A stretch of DNA of 41,392 bases from S009-33 sp041694255 (GTDB lineage: Bacteria; Patescibacteriota; Gracilibacteria; Absconditabacterales; Absconditicoccaceae), in the NCBI GenBank assembly GCA_041694255.1, contig JASMTN010000030.1, positions 1 through 41,392 of the forward strand, read 5' to 3'. The notes beneath the pieces were generated by a model that was not told where the DNA came from, searched no databases, and saw only the letters and a program-made list of their open reading frames with translations. Of the stretch, positions 1 to 12,300 are shown in pieces. Position numbers and translations under genes: made by a program. How positions within the stretch are numbered: position 1 is the first letter of the stretch; each line of letters opens with the position of its first letter.

Positions 1-1350
1 TATTATCTTTCTTTCAAGTTCTTGTATAGATTTTATCTTTTTCTCAGGTCAAGCAACTACTTTTTCAAGTGCATACTCAAAATCATCCCATACAAGATAA
101 TCTCTATCATTTTTAGCTGCATAAAGTGCAGTTTCATTTATCAAATTTGAAAGATCAGCTCATACAAATCACACTGTTCTTATAGCCAAAGATTCCATAA
201 GTTTTTCAAGTTTCAAATCTTTATCTAATTTTTTAGGTTTTAAGTAAACTTCAAGTATATCTTTTCTTTCTTCAAGAGTTGGCCTATTTACAAGAACTTT
301 TCTATCAAATCTACCAGGTCTTAAAAGTGCAGGATCTAAAGTATCTATTCTATTTGTAGCTGCAATAACTATAATTTTATTATTTTCTTCAAAACCATCA
401 AGTTCAGTAAGTATTTGATTTAAGGTTTGCTCTTGCTCTTGATGTCATCAAGTTGCTCACTGTCATCTTTTCTTACCTATAGCATCTATCTCATCTATAA
501 AAACAATTGCTGATCATCAAGATTCTTTTGCTTTTTTAAATAGCTCTCTAACTTTAGCTGCTCACATACCAACAAGCATTTCCATAAATTCACTACCTGA
601 ACTATAGAAAAAAGGTACTTTTGCTTCTCAAGCTATAGCTCTTGCTAGTAAAGTCTTTCAGTTTCAAGGAGGACCATAAAGCAAAACTCAAGAAGGTATC
701 TTGGCTCAAGCTTTTATATATTTTCAAGGTTTTTTTAAGAAATCTACTATTTCTTTTACCTCATCTTTTACCTCCTCCATTCATGCAACATCTTTAAATC
801 TTGTTTTTACATTTTCAGGTTTTGCTTTTTTTCAACTATTTCATACCATTCAACCAAGAGGTCAACCTCATTTTCATAATGTTCACTTAAGTAAAAACAT
901 TAAAAGAATAAATATCAAAAGTATAGGCAATATACTCACTAAAACTTGTTGAAATACTCATTCTTCCTCATAATTAACATTTATAGAATTTCAGGTTAAA
1001 CTAATTCACATGTCTTTCAAAGATGTTCATATAGGTTTTGTAGTATTATATACATCCCAGTTTAAAGGATATACTTTCATATCCATACTCATATAATTTT
1101 GAACTTCTCATGTTCACAAAAATACATAACCCTTAAGGTTTTTGTCATTTATAACATCTATTTTTTTAAATGAATTACTATTATACTTTTGAATAAATGC
1201 TGATAAATCAAGTGTTTTTTCTTTTTGAACCTGATCTATATACATATTATCATTTTTTGTATAAACATCTGATAAAAAACTCCATCAGAATTTCATAATT
1301 ACAAAAAGTCATCATAGTATAATAATAAACCATATAAGTCCTTTTTTCAT
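1..1350 (-). CDS. ftsH: ATP-dependent zinc metalloprotease FtsH, 3' end outside window
   Basis: Membrane-bound AAA+ protease that unfolds and degrades membrane and misfolded proteins. 450 residues are visible. Two hydrophobic segments (about residues 3-20 and 150-165) flank an extracytoplasmic region, then a Gly-rich linker leads into the AAA+ domain. The Walker A reads GPPGNGKT near residue 228, with both central glycines encoded by TGA; Walker B reads IVFIDEIDAIG, and the SRH reads ATNRIDTLDPALLRPGRFD. The HExxH zinc protease domain lies beyond the window edge, so proteolytic competence cannot be confirmed. The start is the first ATG of the frame, 45 nt after the nusA stop codon, so the two are probably co-transcribed. 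An Asn replaces the usual Thr in the P-loop, which AAA proteins tolerate. Family assignment is secure. Confidence 0.95.
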
Positions 1351-1395
1351 ATATATATTTAGAATTAAATATTAAAAAATTCAAAAAGCTATAGA

Positions 1396-2436
1396 TTATT
1401 TTATAAAAACTTTTTTATTTAACAATCTAGAAGCTAATTTTACATTTATAGCTTTTTTTCAAAAAAGAATAGGTTTTTGTGTTTCATCAGCATATATGTA
1501 TATAACATCATCATTTTCTTCTATATCAGATATTTTTGCAGGAGCAAATATATTATGTATCAACTTTTCTCTATTTTCTACATACTCTATAATATCTATT
1601 TTTTCTCAATCAATTTCATCTAATATAGAATTTATTCTATCTCATGCATCTCATATACAAACTCACACTGGATCTACCCTTTCATCATCAGTAGCAACAA
1701 GAATTTTTGTTTTTTCTCAAGCTATTCTTGAAGTTTTTATTATATCAACTATACCTTCCTCTATTTCAGGTATATATTTTTTAAAAAGTGACTCAACATA
1801 CTCAGGAGCTGATTGAGTTATCTCAAGTACAATATCTCAACCTTGTTTTTTAATATGCTTAAGCAAGACTTTTATTTCTTCTCAAATTTGATATTTTCTT
1901 CACTTAATTTGTCATTCAACTGGAAGTATTACAGTATTCTCACCAAACTCTAAAACAACTATTTCTCAATCAACATACTTAACCTTTCAAACAAGTATAT
2001 CTCATTCAGAGTCAGCAAATGTCCTATAAAATCTTTCTTTTTCTATTTTTTTAACTTGTTGTTTTATAGTTTGAACTGCAGACTGCACAGCTATTCTAGA
2101 AAATTCTAAACTTTCTGGAGTTATATCAACAAAAAGCTCTTCTCAAACTTCAACATCTTTATTTTCTTTTTTAGCATCATTTAAATGTATTTCTTTTTCA
2201 TCCTCCTGGATTTCATCATCATCATTTATAACATTATAAACTCTATATATCTTTATATCTCAAGTTTTTTGCATTATCATTTCAAGATTTATCTTTTTAT
2301 TTTTATTTAGATAATCTCTTCTAAATGCTGTTTTAATTCACATTTTAATAACATCATAAACCTCAGAAGGAGTAAAATTATATTCTTTAACAATATCCTC
2401 TAAAGCAGTTATTATTTTTTTAGGATCTAATTTCAT
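1396..2436 (-). CDS. nusA: Transcription termination/antitermination factor NusA
   Basis: RNA polymerase-associated factor that modulates pausing, termination and antitermination. 346 residues. The N-terminal domain opens with MKLDPKKIITALEDIVKEYN and contains the typical helix followed by an FRRDY-like element. An S1 domain follows (ERFYRTFADSEGDILVGKVKYV..., about residues 140-210), then KH domains including VDPVGVCIGDAGDRINSI, where the GxxG-type loop uses TGA-encoded glycines. An acidic/lysine-rich insertion sits between the N-terminal domain and S1. There is no C-terminal acidic repeat region, as in many non-proteobacterial NusA proteins. The usual neighbours rimP and infB are absent; the gene sits directly upstream of ftsH. 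The start is the only ATG near the frame's 5' end, and no Shine-Dalgarno sequence is visible before it. Confidence 0.93.
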
Positions 2437-2449
2437 ATATTAGTATGTT

Positions 2450-2489
2450 ATTTATATAAAATAAACCTGCCCCTTATTACATGGGCAGG
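2450..2489 (-). terminator. Rho-independent terminator of the FN3 protein gene
   Basis: A perfect 7-bp stem (CCTGCCC at 2466-2472 with GGGCAGG at 2483-2489) has a 10-nt loop. On the minus strand it is followed at once by a T-rich tract. It lies between the FN3 protein stop and the nusA start. On the plus strand a T-run also follows after a few bases, so it could work in both directions. Confidence 0.8.
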
Positions 2490-2537
2490 CCTAGTGTTTT
2501 TTAATATTAATTATATTTTTTTATTTTTCAATATATT

Positions 2538-3497
2538 TTATGCTCTTTTTCTTAAAGCATATAAAGAGTATGCAAGTACTGCTACAATAACAAGAAGAAA
2601 TAATTCAGGACCAGTTTCTGGTTCTCACATTTTTTCTTCTGTTTCTTCTTTTGGCTCTACATTTGCGGTAAATGTATTATTTTCAACATTTGTTTCACCA
2701 ACCTTACAAACTCATAATGTTCAATCTTCTGATACAGGAACTATCTTAATATATGTTTTTCAAGTATTTTCTGGTTGAAAAGTATAAGAAGTTTCACTTG
2801 CATCTAATGTTGTTTCAGGTTTAAATGTTTGACCATCTTCTGAATAACTTATTTGCACTTTTTCAACATCAACTCATGGTTCATAAGAAATATGAATTTT
2901 AGTTCAATCAACCTCAACAATAGGGTTATATATAACATTATCTTCAGCTGCTTGATGTGATTGTTTTGTAGTAACATTTAAAGGTTCTGATTCAGTAGAA
3001 GATATAGGATTACCTGTATTATCAAAAGCTTTTGCTATAAATTGATACTCAGTATTTGATTCTAAATTACTTATAGAAACCTCAATTTCATCCATTCCAT
3101 CTTCAGCAGTAATTTGTTCCTCTGATAAGTCTTCTTCTGAAGATTTAGAGTAATAAACCTTGTATTCAGAATAATTATCTAGCTTTTCAAACACAATATT
3201 AACAGTATCTATAGTTGTTTCTCAAGTTGTAGATAAAGTTATTTGATCTTGAGAAGAATCATTATTAGATTCCATACTTTCAAATTCTTCTAGAGAATCA
3301 AGCTCATCTAAATCATTCATAGATTCATCTTCATTAGAATTACCTGTAGATGGCTGTTCATTCTCTGATCATGTATTAGTAGAACTTTCTTCATTAAGCA
3401 AGGCCTCCAATTCAGCCAAATCATCATCAGCAGCATGTGTGTTAAATACTAATCAAACTGACATAAGCATTGCAACAATTAAACTAATTCTTTTCAT
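2538..3497 (-). CDS. Secreted fibronectin type III-like surface protein with C-terminal sorting-type signal
   Basis: 319 residues. A signal peptide (MKRISLIVAMLMSVGLVFN, cleavage probably after HA at about residue 22) is followed by an acidic, low-complexity Asp/Glu/Ser-rich region to about residue 85. Two fibronectin type III-like beta-sandwich modules follow (about residues 95-180 and 180-270), recognisable from YKVYYSKSSE, LESNTEYQFIAKAFD and VEKVQISYSEDGQTFKPE patterns. The C-terminus has a PETG motif near residue 293, a hydrophobic segment LFLLVIVAVLAYSLYAL and a basic tail RKRA, the layout of an LPxTG-type cell-envelope anchor with a changed first residue (EPETG). Probably exported and tethered to the envelope, where FN3 modules typically mediate adhesion or spacing. 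It has its own terminator downstream. Exact function unknown. Confidence 0.8.
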
Positions 3498-3607
3498 TTT
3501 TATTTTTTGTGAATAAATAAATATTTTTTTTATGATGTATTATTTATAATATTAATATTTTATTTTTTGTCAAATTTTTTTATTTATTTTTATTGACATT
3601 TTTAATA

Positions 3608-4201
3608 TTATGTTCATACAATAACTTTAGCAGGCATCAAAACCTTATTTTTATCAGAATTTTTTAAGATATATCATTTTTTAATTTCTTTAACTATTTT
3701 CTCTTTCATACTTTTATCCTCTGTTGGTTCCATTCAAAGTATCTCATGTTTTGTCTCATCAACCTCTTCTCAAACAGTTTTTATAACTTCTATATTAAAC
3801 TCTTCAAGGAAGGAATTAATTTTTTTATTTATAATATCAAGTCATTCAGTCCATTTATGACCTTCAAATTCTTTTGGAAGATGTTCATATGAAGATACAA
3901 ATAGCTCTATAACAGGAATTATTTTCAATATTATCTTTTCAAATATTTCATCTTTTTGTTTTTCTTCATTTTTTTTAACTCTATTTGAAAAGCTATCAAA
4001 TTCATTTTTTAAAGAAACATATTGTAATTGAGTGTTTTTTAACATCTCTTCTTGTTCTTTTAATTCTTTTTTTAACTTTTCATTCTCTTTTTGTGTTTTT
4101 TCTAAGTCTTCATAAACTTTAGTTTCTTTTTGTAACTCTTTTTCCAATTCTTTTGTATCATCTTTATTTTCTTCTACCTTTTTTTCTTCTTTTTTACTCA
4201 T
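3608..4201 (-). CDS. grpE: Nucleotide exchange factor GrpE
   Basis: Co-chaperone that releases ADP from DnaK. 197 residues. The long Lys/Glu-rich N-terminal half (residues 1-95) is a coiled coil, as in GrpE dimers. It is followed by the conserved helical core (FEKIILKIIPVIELF, then FEGHKWTEGLDIINKKINSFL) and a C-terminal beta domain ending NKVLMPAKVIVGT, the family's typical VLRPAKVxV finish. Residues after position 119 become readable only if TGA is glycine. Unusually, it is separated from dnaK by 35 kb; no dnaJ or hrcA is seen in the window. The start is the first ATG, after a repeat-rich spacer. Confidence 0.92.
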
Positions 4202-4261
4202 ATTTCAAAATAGTTTATTAAAATAAAATATATAATTTACATCTTTTTATAACATATTTTT

Positions 4262-4401
4262 CTATCATTCCTATGAGAACAGGAATCTATTTTTGATTTA
4301 TAAGGTTTCTCTGCTTCGTTCATCACATTCACTACGGTCGAAATGACGTAATGTAATTCCTACAAAGGCAGAAATCTTTTGTTACTTCCAACTTGCTACT
4401 T
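4262..4401. repeat. Dispersed intergenic repeat block between pilB and grpE
   Basis: Contains an imperfect hairpin (ATTCCT...AGGAAT, 4267-4286), the 18-mer CACTACGGTCGAAATGAC (4330-4347) that recurs exactly at 6191-6208, and a decayed ATTCCT...GCAGAAAT copy at 4355-4375. It ends in ACTTGCTACT (4391-4400), a motif found in several other spacers. The last part runs into the 3' end of pilB, whose stop codon lies beside it. Confidence 0.75.
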
Positions 4402-5985
4402 TTAACTATTAAGCACTCTTCTTATCTCTCATATTGTAGTGTAACCCTCTAACATTTTGATATAAGCATCTTCTTTCATAGTAAGATAACCACCATCCCT
4501 AGCAGATTGAAACATTTCTAGTGAAGTAGATCATTTAATTATCTCATCTTTAACTTCATCTGTAAGTTCAAATACCTCTACAGCAGCAAGTCTACCACTA
4601 TATCCATCATGTCAACACTTTTCGCATCAAGTTTCTTTATTAATTTTTCAATCAAATTTTAAATTCAATGAAGGTAATATATTTTTAATTTTATTTAATG
4701 AAATTTCAATATCTTCTTTTTCTCAATAGCTAGCTTCTACAAAAGTATGACAATTGCATAATTTTCTTAATAACCTTTGTCATACAACTAAATTCAAAGC
4801 AGGTGCAAGCATAAATGGCTGTACTCACATATTTATAAGTCTATTTACAGCTTCTATAGCAGTATTTGTATGTAAAGTAGATAACACCAAATGTCATGTA
4901 AGTGCTGCATTTATAGCTATAATGGCTGTTTCATAATCTCTAATTTCTCATACCATTATAACATCGGGATCTTGTCTAAGAATTGACTTTAACCCTTCAG
5001 CATAAGTATATCATTTTTTAGGTTGTATCTGTGATTGTTGTATATTTGGTAAACTATATTCCACTGGGTCTTCTAATGTTATTATTTTTTTATCTGGTAT
5101 ATTTAACTTGTTTAATATACTATATAAAGTTGTAGATTTTCATGAACCTGTGGGTCAAGTTACAAGTATCATACCATGTGGTTTTTCTATATTTCTTTGC
5201 AATATATCATAATTATTGCCCATGAATCCCATATCTGTAAAACTTTTTATTCATGTAGAACTATCTAAAAATCTCATAACAACACTTTCTCAATACAAAG
5301 TTGGCATAAAATTAACTCTAACATCTATTTTATAGCTTTTACCTCATTTTTTTGATTCAAAATCAAATCTGCCATCTTGAGGTATATAATCAACATTAAG
5401 TTTTACTTTTGCTAGACTTTTAAGTTTTATAAGATACTTTTTAAATTCTACATGAGAAAAAACTATTATCTTTTTCAAAACTCAATCTTTCCTTACTCTA
5501 AACCAAACACCATCTTCTTCAAACTGAAAATGTGCATCAGAACTTCAAGAAGAAAATGCAAGTTTTATTATCTCTTTTATAAAATCAGTTTCAGAATATT
5601 TGCTTTTATTATCATAAACTTTTTTAATCATATCAAGTGCTCAAAGTCAAGAAGCATTTTCAAGTTCTTCAACTTCTTTTTTACTTGCATTTTGTAATTT
5701 TTCAAGTTCATCATACCAAGATAAACTATGAGAAAAGGTTTCTTCATCACAATAATAAAGATCTATATTATATCATTTATCTTCAACCTTTTGTTTAACT
5801 TGACTTATTAAAACTATATTACTATTTGTAGTTACAGCACTAACAGTTTTACCTTTTATATCAAAAAATATAATCTCTGCTTTTTGAGAAACTTCAAAAG
5901 ATATTATTTTTAATGCATCTAAATTAGGTCTTATCTTCTTTATATCTTCTAAAGATAAGATTCTATTTTCTCACTGTTTTTGCAT
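4402..5985 (-). CDS. pilB: Type IV pilus assembly/type II secretion ATPase, PilB/GspE family
   Basis: Cytoplasmic hexameric ATPase that powers pilus extension. 527 residues. An N-terminal domain (1-150) precedes the N2 domain containing SSGSSDAHFQFEEDGVWFR. The Walker A is VTGPTGSGKSTT near residue 277, with TGA-encoded glycines. It is followed by the Asp box (IITLEDPVEY), Walker B (RQDPDVIMVGEIRD) and His box (STLHTNTA). A zinc-binding cysteine set (LCNC, then CEKCGHDGYSGR) is typical of PilB/GspE and absent from the retraction ATPase PilT, which favours the extension type. No other pil genes are nearby. The stop TAA is followed directly by TAGCAAGT of the dispersed repeat. Pili in CPR bacteria are associated with host attachment; that role here is inference. 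Confidence 0.92.
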
Positions 5986-6319
5986 AAATTATATTTAATA
6001 ATAAACTTACATACTATTATATGAAAAATAAAAATATTGTCAAAAAAATAATTTTAAAGGGTTCAGGGGTTAGAGTTTAGGGATTAGGGTTAGAAATAAG
6101 AATTTATTCATAATGGGTATTTATCTTTCTAAACCCTCAGTCCTTAGTTCTTATCTCTTCTTTTAACTTGCTACTAAATAGATTTTTCTCCACTACGGTC
6201 GAAATGACATTATGTCATTCCTGCGAAGGCAGGAATCTTTTGGAATTTGCTACTATATTTAAGATTTCTCAACTATGGTCGAAATGACAGTCTTGCTACT
6301 TGATACTTATAACTTGCTA
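5986..6319. repeat. 334-bp repeat-rich spacer between giant gene and pilB
   Basis: No gene is visible. From high to low coordinates it holds: CTTGCTACTT-type repeats (6291-6319) abutting the giant gene's stop; CAACTATGGTCGAAATGACA (6270-6289) and CACTACGGTCGAAATGAC (6191-6208), two variants of one element; a perfect 8-bp stem with GAAG loop, ATTCCTGCGAAGGCAGGAAT (6217-6236); and a G-rich, telomere-like tract with four runs of three or more G (6059-6089) that can partly pair with CTAAACCC at 6132-6139. Related copies occur near 4262-4401 and 32940-33068. Confidence 0.75.
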
Positions 6320-9300
6320 CTACTTACTCATATTTTTAGCTTTATAAAATATTGTAAATATCTTATTATCTTCTTTTAGTAAACTTTTATCTGGTATGGA
6401 AGTATTATAAAAAGTAGATGATATAACTCAAATCTCATTTATATTATAATCAACAATAAATTCTTGTTGATAAGATTTGGTAATATAAGTTAGTCAATTT
6501 TCACTTATATATACTCAACAAATATTATCCTGTTTATTATATACACAATAACCATTATCAAATATTCAAAGTTTAGAATTGTCTAATTCTCTAATCATAA
6601 ACTTATCTGTTGTATGCATTATTGGACTTTGGACTTGTTCTTTAATAGGTAAATTTATAGAAAATATTTTTTTATTTTCTTGATTGTATATATTATATAT
6701 TATTTTTCATGAAGATACAGTTCATATTAAGTTAAGGTCTGGTTTAGATAACTTGATTTCTCAATTTGAAAGATTTAAGCTTCATATTTCATTTTGTATA
6801 TCATTATAAAATATAATTTTTTTAGCATTATCAAAAACTGATCATTCAAAACTTGTATCATACACTCAACCTGTAAATAAGTTATTACCATTTAAATTAT
6901 CTATTATTTTAATTCCATTTTCAGTTTGTATACCATATTTTATAGCAGTTTCATCCATATCAGAATCTATAGAAGAAAATAAAGTTCAAGATTCTTTATT
7001 TATAGAATCAAGACTAATATCTGGTATTCATATATTAACACTAATCTTAACTCTTTCAGTATTATTATTATAATCTTCTCATACAAAATAATAAACTTTA
7101 GTAGTTGGTTCTTCAAAAGATCATATATTTATTTTATTTCAAGATTTTATAAAATTATAATCTTCATCTGCTATCCATTTATTTTTAATTCAAATATTAT
7201 CATCCCAAGATCATTTTATAGTATAATTTGTATTTATAAATCAATTTAATTTTGTTCAAGTTCAAACAATATTAGAACCAATCTCATTTTCAGGTATGTT
7301 ACTTCTTTCAAGCACTGAAGTTAGATAAGGACTAGTTTTATCTCAAATTAACTGCTCTGCTCATACTTCCTGATTAGAATAAGATGAAAGCAATTCTAAA
7401 TTATTTAATTCAATATTTAAATTTGATTTATATACCTTAAAATATTTCCATTTATTATCAAGTTTTAATTTAGATTTATCAAGTATAACACTTACATTTT
7501 CTTTACTTGATAAATCCATAGGAATAAATGTTTTTGTATGTACTCATTTAATATTTATATTTGAAGATTTTAATTCATTTATATTTCATAATCTTTCATC
7601 ATACACTATTAAAGCATGCTTTTTAAAGTTGTTTCAAGCATAATTAAAATTACTAGAATAGTTATAATATGTTTCTATATCATTTAAAATATCTATTCTA
7701 GAAGAATAAAATATAGTATAAGAGTTCATATTATTATGTTTCCATCAAAGCCTAAGTTTTTGAGCATTTGAATGTTCCAAATTAAGATTATTTATAGAAG
7801 TATTAGAATCCCATATTTTAAATTTACTACCATTTACTTGAATAAATCAATTATTATCTGTTATACTTTCAAAATCATTTATTATATTATCATATATATA
7901 TTTTTTAGTATTTATAATTCATGTTTTAGAAGGCTTATCTTTAGAATATTTAATATATACATTATTTTGATCATACCATATAATATCATCTATATTATCA
8001 TTATTCATATCTTCAATTTTATAAGTATTTTTTTCTCTTATTTCACTAGCTTTCTCTTTATTATTTATAACATTATAATACACATTATCAGATCATTTCA
8101 TATATAATCATTTTATGTTTTGAGAAGGATCTGCTATTATATCAACAGATTTTTCAGCATTTCAATTATTATCATCACTAGAATAAGCAATCTCTTCTCA
8201 CAAAGTATTTTCTATAATATTCAAGCTACTATTAGCTTTATTTTGAAGTTCTTGATATTTGTAATGTCAATTTTGTTTTCAGTTTTTGTACTTTTCAACT
8301 TTTTGATCAAACTTTGCTAAAGACTTTCAGTACATTTGAAGGTAAGATACTTCAGGAACTTGAGAATTTTTAATTATTGATTTTGATTTTTCATCTATGT
8401 TAAATAGGTCTGTTGAATAAGTTATGTTTTCTTCTTTTTCTTTTATGTTAGAATTTACAAGATTAGAACTTCAAGTTTTATAAAATATATCATTATCAAA
8501 ATCTACTTTTTCTCATTTTTCCATATCTTTAATTGCTTTTACAATTTGAGCATTATTTTTTTGATGTTCTTGAAATAATTTTTCAAATTTAGATTGTATA
8601 TCATATACTCATTCTGTATTTGCAGTTACTTTTGCTTTATGTAAAGAATCTTTTTGAAGCTTTTTAGCTCTTTCATATATTATACTTGAAATACTGTTCA
8701 TATAATCTTTTTGTTTTTGAGATAGTAAGAATGAAAGTTCATCAAACAATATTCACTTAGCTATTTTTGAATCTATTGGTTTGTTATTTACAATAAGTTT
8801 ATTAAAGTTTGTTTGTGCAAATAATTTTTTTTGTTTTGGTAATACAAAACTATTCTCATCAAGTTCAAGTTGAAAAGAATCTGAATCTATATTAAAATTA
8901 TCATCTATATTGTTTTGAATTCAATCTATATTATCTTGTAGTTGTAAGTCAAACTCCAACATATCTCCAATGCTTTGTCATGTTTTCTTATTTATACTAT
9001 CAGTTATACTTCTAACTTGATCATAAACCTGAGATAGCTCAAGCCTAAAATTTACATAAGCATCTATTCTAACATCAAATCAAGCAAATGGAAGTACAGG
9101 AAAATCTATATTTAAAAAGTCAAATGGAAATACTCTATTTGTTCTTGCAGTTAATTGTTCTATCCTTGTTTTTACATTCCATTCTGCAACAAGTCATATA
9201 CCATTTTTAATAATACACCGAAAATATCAAACTATCTTGAAAACTTCTAATACTGCTTTTATAGAAGGTAAAAGTTCAGGTATCTTTGGTGGAGGAGGTA

Positions 9301-12300
9301 AATTAGGCAATTCAAGTGTAGGCATAGGTGGAAGTGAAGGAAGGTCTGGCAATTCTGGTGGAGCTGGAAGTAATGGCAATTCTGGCAGTTCTATACTAAC
9401 AGCAGGGGAAGGAAGGTCTGGTAATGTAAACACACCAATAGGTACAGGATATACTTTTATCTTTGGAAGTATTACATCAACTCATAAGTTAATATGTGAA
9501 AAATCTATAAATATATCAGGTATCTTAAAAGGAGGTATAGGTAATACCGGCAAATCTATACATAATAATGATAATACACAATCATATAGATCTCATGCAT
9601 CTGCTCTACATTTTCAACAAGTAGTTTTCCATTCAAGTGATATATCTATAATTAGTTGCCATGTTTTTATTATATTTATAAGAGTTATAATTGTATCTAC
9701 CCATTTTTCAAATATTTTAGAGTTTCTATTAAGCCATCATACTATCATATCAACATATTTATTTATTATGCAAGCTATTTCTTGAAGATAATAATCAACT
9801 AAGTTCATATATTTATGCAATTTTAATGGAAGGTCTTTATATTGATTAAGTATTTCTATGTTTTTTTGAACAGATTTTATAAATTTTTCAACTTTCAATA
9901 TAGAATCATAAGCTTTTTCACAAGCTTTATCTCATTCACAAGATCAATCAAAACCATCTATGTAAGCTTCCCACTCTTTTATAATTTCTTTTTGTCTTTC
10001 TATCCAATTTTCTAAATAAGTAATTTGTTTATCTAACTCATCTTTTCATATCCAAGGAACTTTAATAACAGCTGTTTTTAAAGTAGCATTTATCAATGGA
10101 ACATCATTAAAATATTCTTTAACAGAATTAAAAGGATTAGCCAACTCATCTCATAAAGTTTTAAGTCCTTGCTTAGAAGGTAGATATTTTGAAGCTGTTT
10201 TTTGAAAATCAGAATCAGCAGAGTCACTTTCTTTTCATATAGCAAAATCATCTAGAACTTTAGAAAAGTTTGTTCATTCAAAATCAAAATTTGACCAATC
10301 TTTTTCTTTAAATCAATTAAATAATCAATCCATATCAGGGTATGTAACATAGATTGTCATTTGTGTTAATTGACTTATAAAAAACTGAATTTGTTTATTC
10401 ATCCATTTTTTTACTATACATTGTATAAGTCAATTAAATGTTCATGTTTCTATATTTAATGTAAATGGAACTCATCACTTCATTAATGTTCTTGCATCTT
10501 CAAGAGAATTTATTTTATGAGCATTCATTTCAAAATTAACTAAACCATTCAATCAAGTTGTATCTCAAACTGAAGGTGATATATTCGAATTTTGAAAAGA
10601 TGAGCCATTTGGTATGCTTACAGAAGATGAAGAATATAGTCAAGTTTTATTTGGCAGTGAAGAACATATACCATTATCAAGATCATGCATCCAATCATCA
10701 AGCCTGCTATCTGCATCATTATTTGCACTTGCAGAACAAGTTGATCATGGTAATGTTCAAGCAACAACTATACAGTTTCATGAAATAGCTCACATAGGAG
10801 GAGGTGTTGATCACATACCACTTGAGTAATCTCAAAAACATATTCAAAGTCAAACTCAACCTGTTAATGTTGGTGCAACATACATTCTAAAAAATGAAGG
10901 ATACACACCTCAAGGAGACCATAAAAACCAATCTGATGGAGATGCCATCAATCAATTAGGTACTGGCACAGGAACAGGTCAAGACCACATAGTTCAAAGT
11001 AAATTAAGCACAGGAAGACCTGGATCAATTCATACAGGACATCAACAGGCATTTATCATTCAAGGTGCCAAAAATGCATAATTACAAGGTACAGGTATTC
11101 ATCAACAATCAGATTTTCAAAATCCAAAACCACTACATAATCAATCTAAAATTCAGCTAACTTTTGATTTTATAGCTCAAACATCTGGTCATATACTAGC
11201 ATCTAAATTAATACTTCAATTATTACCTACTACTGATTCTAATGTTTCATTTCATTCCCATATATCAGAACCTATAAAATTAAACTGCTCTAAAAGTCAT
11301 TGATAGTTTCAGTCCTCTCATTGAGATCTAATGTTTTTAACATCTCAAATGATATCTTGAACTTTATTGCTATTATCTAAATCATTAGTTTTTTCCTTTA
11401 GTTTTGAAGATAAATCAATATACTCCTCTTGAAAAACCATTGGAGATCATCAAGATCATTTAAAATAATCATATCATTTTATACATCAATTTTTCATAAA
11501 AACTTTTATATCTCAATAACTATTTTCAGTAAAATCATCAACTTTTATACTAATAGAAGAAGATCACTTAAAGTAAGCTTTATATGATATACTAAAACTT
11601 TTATTATAATCATCAACTTGAAACATAAAATTAGGGTATTTTAATGGAATTCTAACTTTAGAAGAAGGTATGTTTTCAAATTCCAATATAGGTCTGTCAT
11701 TTTTTGATATAACTGCAAAAGGTCACTTTAAGCTTTCAAGATATGTTATTTTTTTATTTTCTTTATTATTAACATTAAGTGTTATCTTAACTTTATCTCA
11801 AGGCATTAAATTTCATCAATTTAAGTCCTCCATAGTTTTATAAATATCAAGAGGATCTGATCAAGTTAAAAAAGTAGCTTTTTTAAAAGGTATTGTATCT
11901 TCAGAAAAATCAACATAGGATGGTCATAAAACTTTAGGTATATCTTGAGTAGAGACTTTTCTATTATTTGAAGGTCATATGCTATCAACATAATCTGTAG
12001 GATCAGTTGCTCAAGTTCTAGACATACCTCTAAGATCTCAATTTGAAAAAGCATTTCTCATATCAGATTGCATTAAGTTTGATTCACTAGAAAATCACTC
12101 CCAATATATATAACCATCATCCATAAATTTATCTTCTTTATCAACAGTATATGAATAAGATTTTACTAATTTTTCTTCTAAATTAATTCAAGAACAATCA
12201 GTTATACTGTCTGAAACATAGCTTGGTCAGTAAAAAACTTTAACATTTGAAGAAAGATCATTAACAACAATATCTGTTTTATTGTCATTATTCATATCTT

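Noticed and set aside
90..420. C25/clostripain-like protease domain in the giant protein N-terminus (residue numbers)
   Set aside because: The LVGDVPLP strand is suggestive, but I could not find a convincing His/Cys catalytic pair, so no protease call was made.
9237..9785. Plus-strand 182-codon frame rich in Gly/Ser
   Set aside because: It is the antisense of the giant protein's Leu-Pro rod and helical part. It has no family features, and the minus-strand frame is continuous across it.
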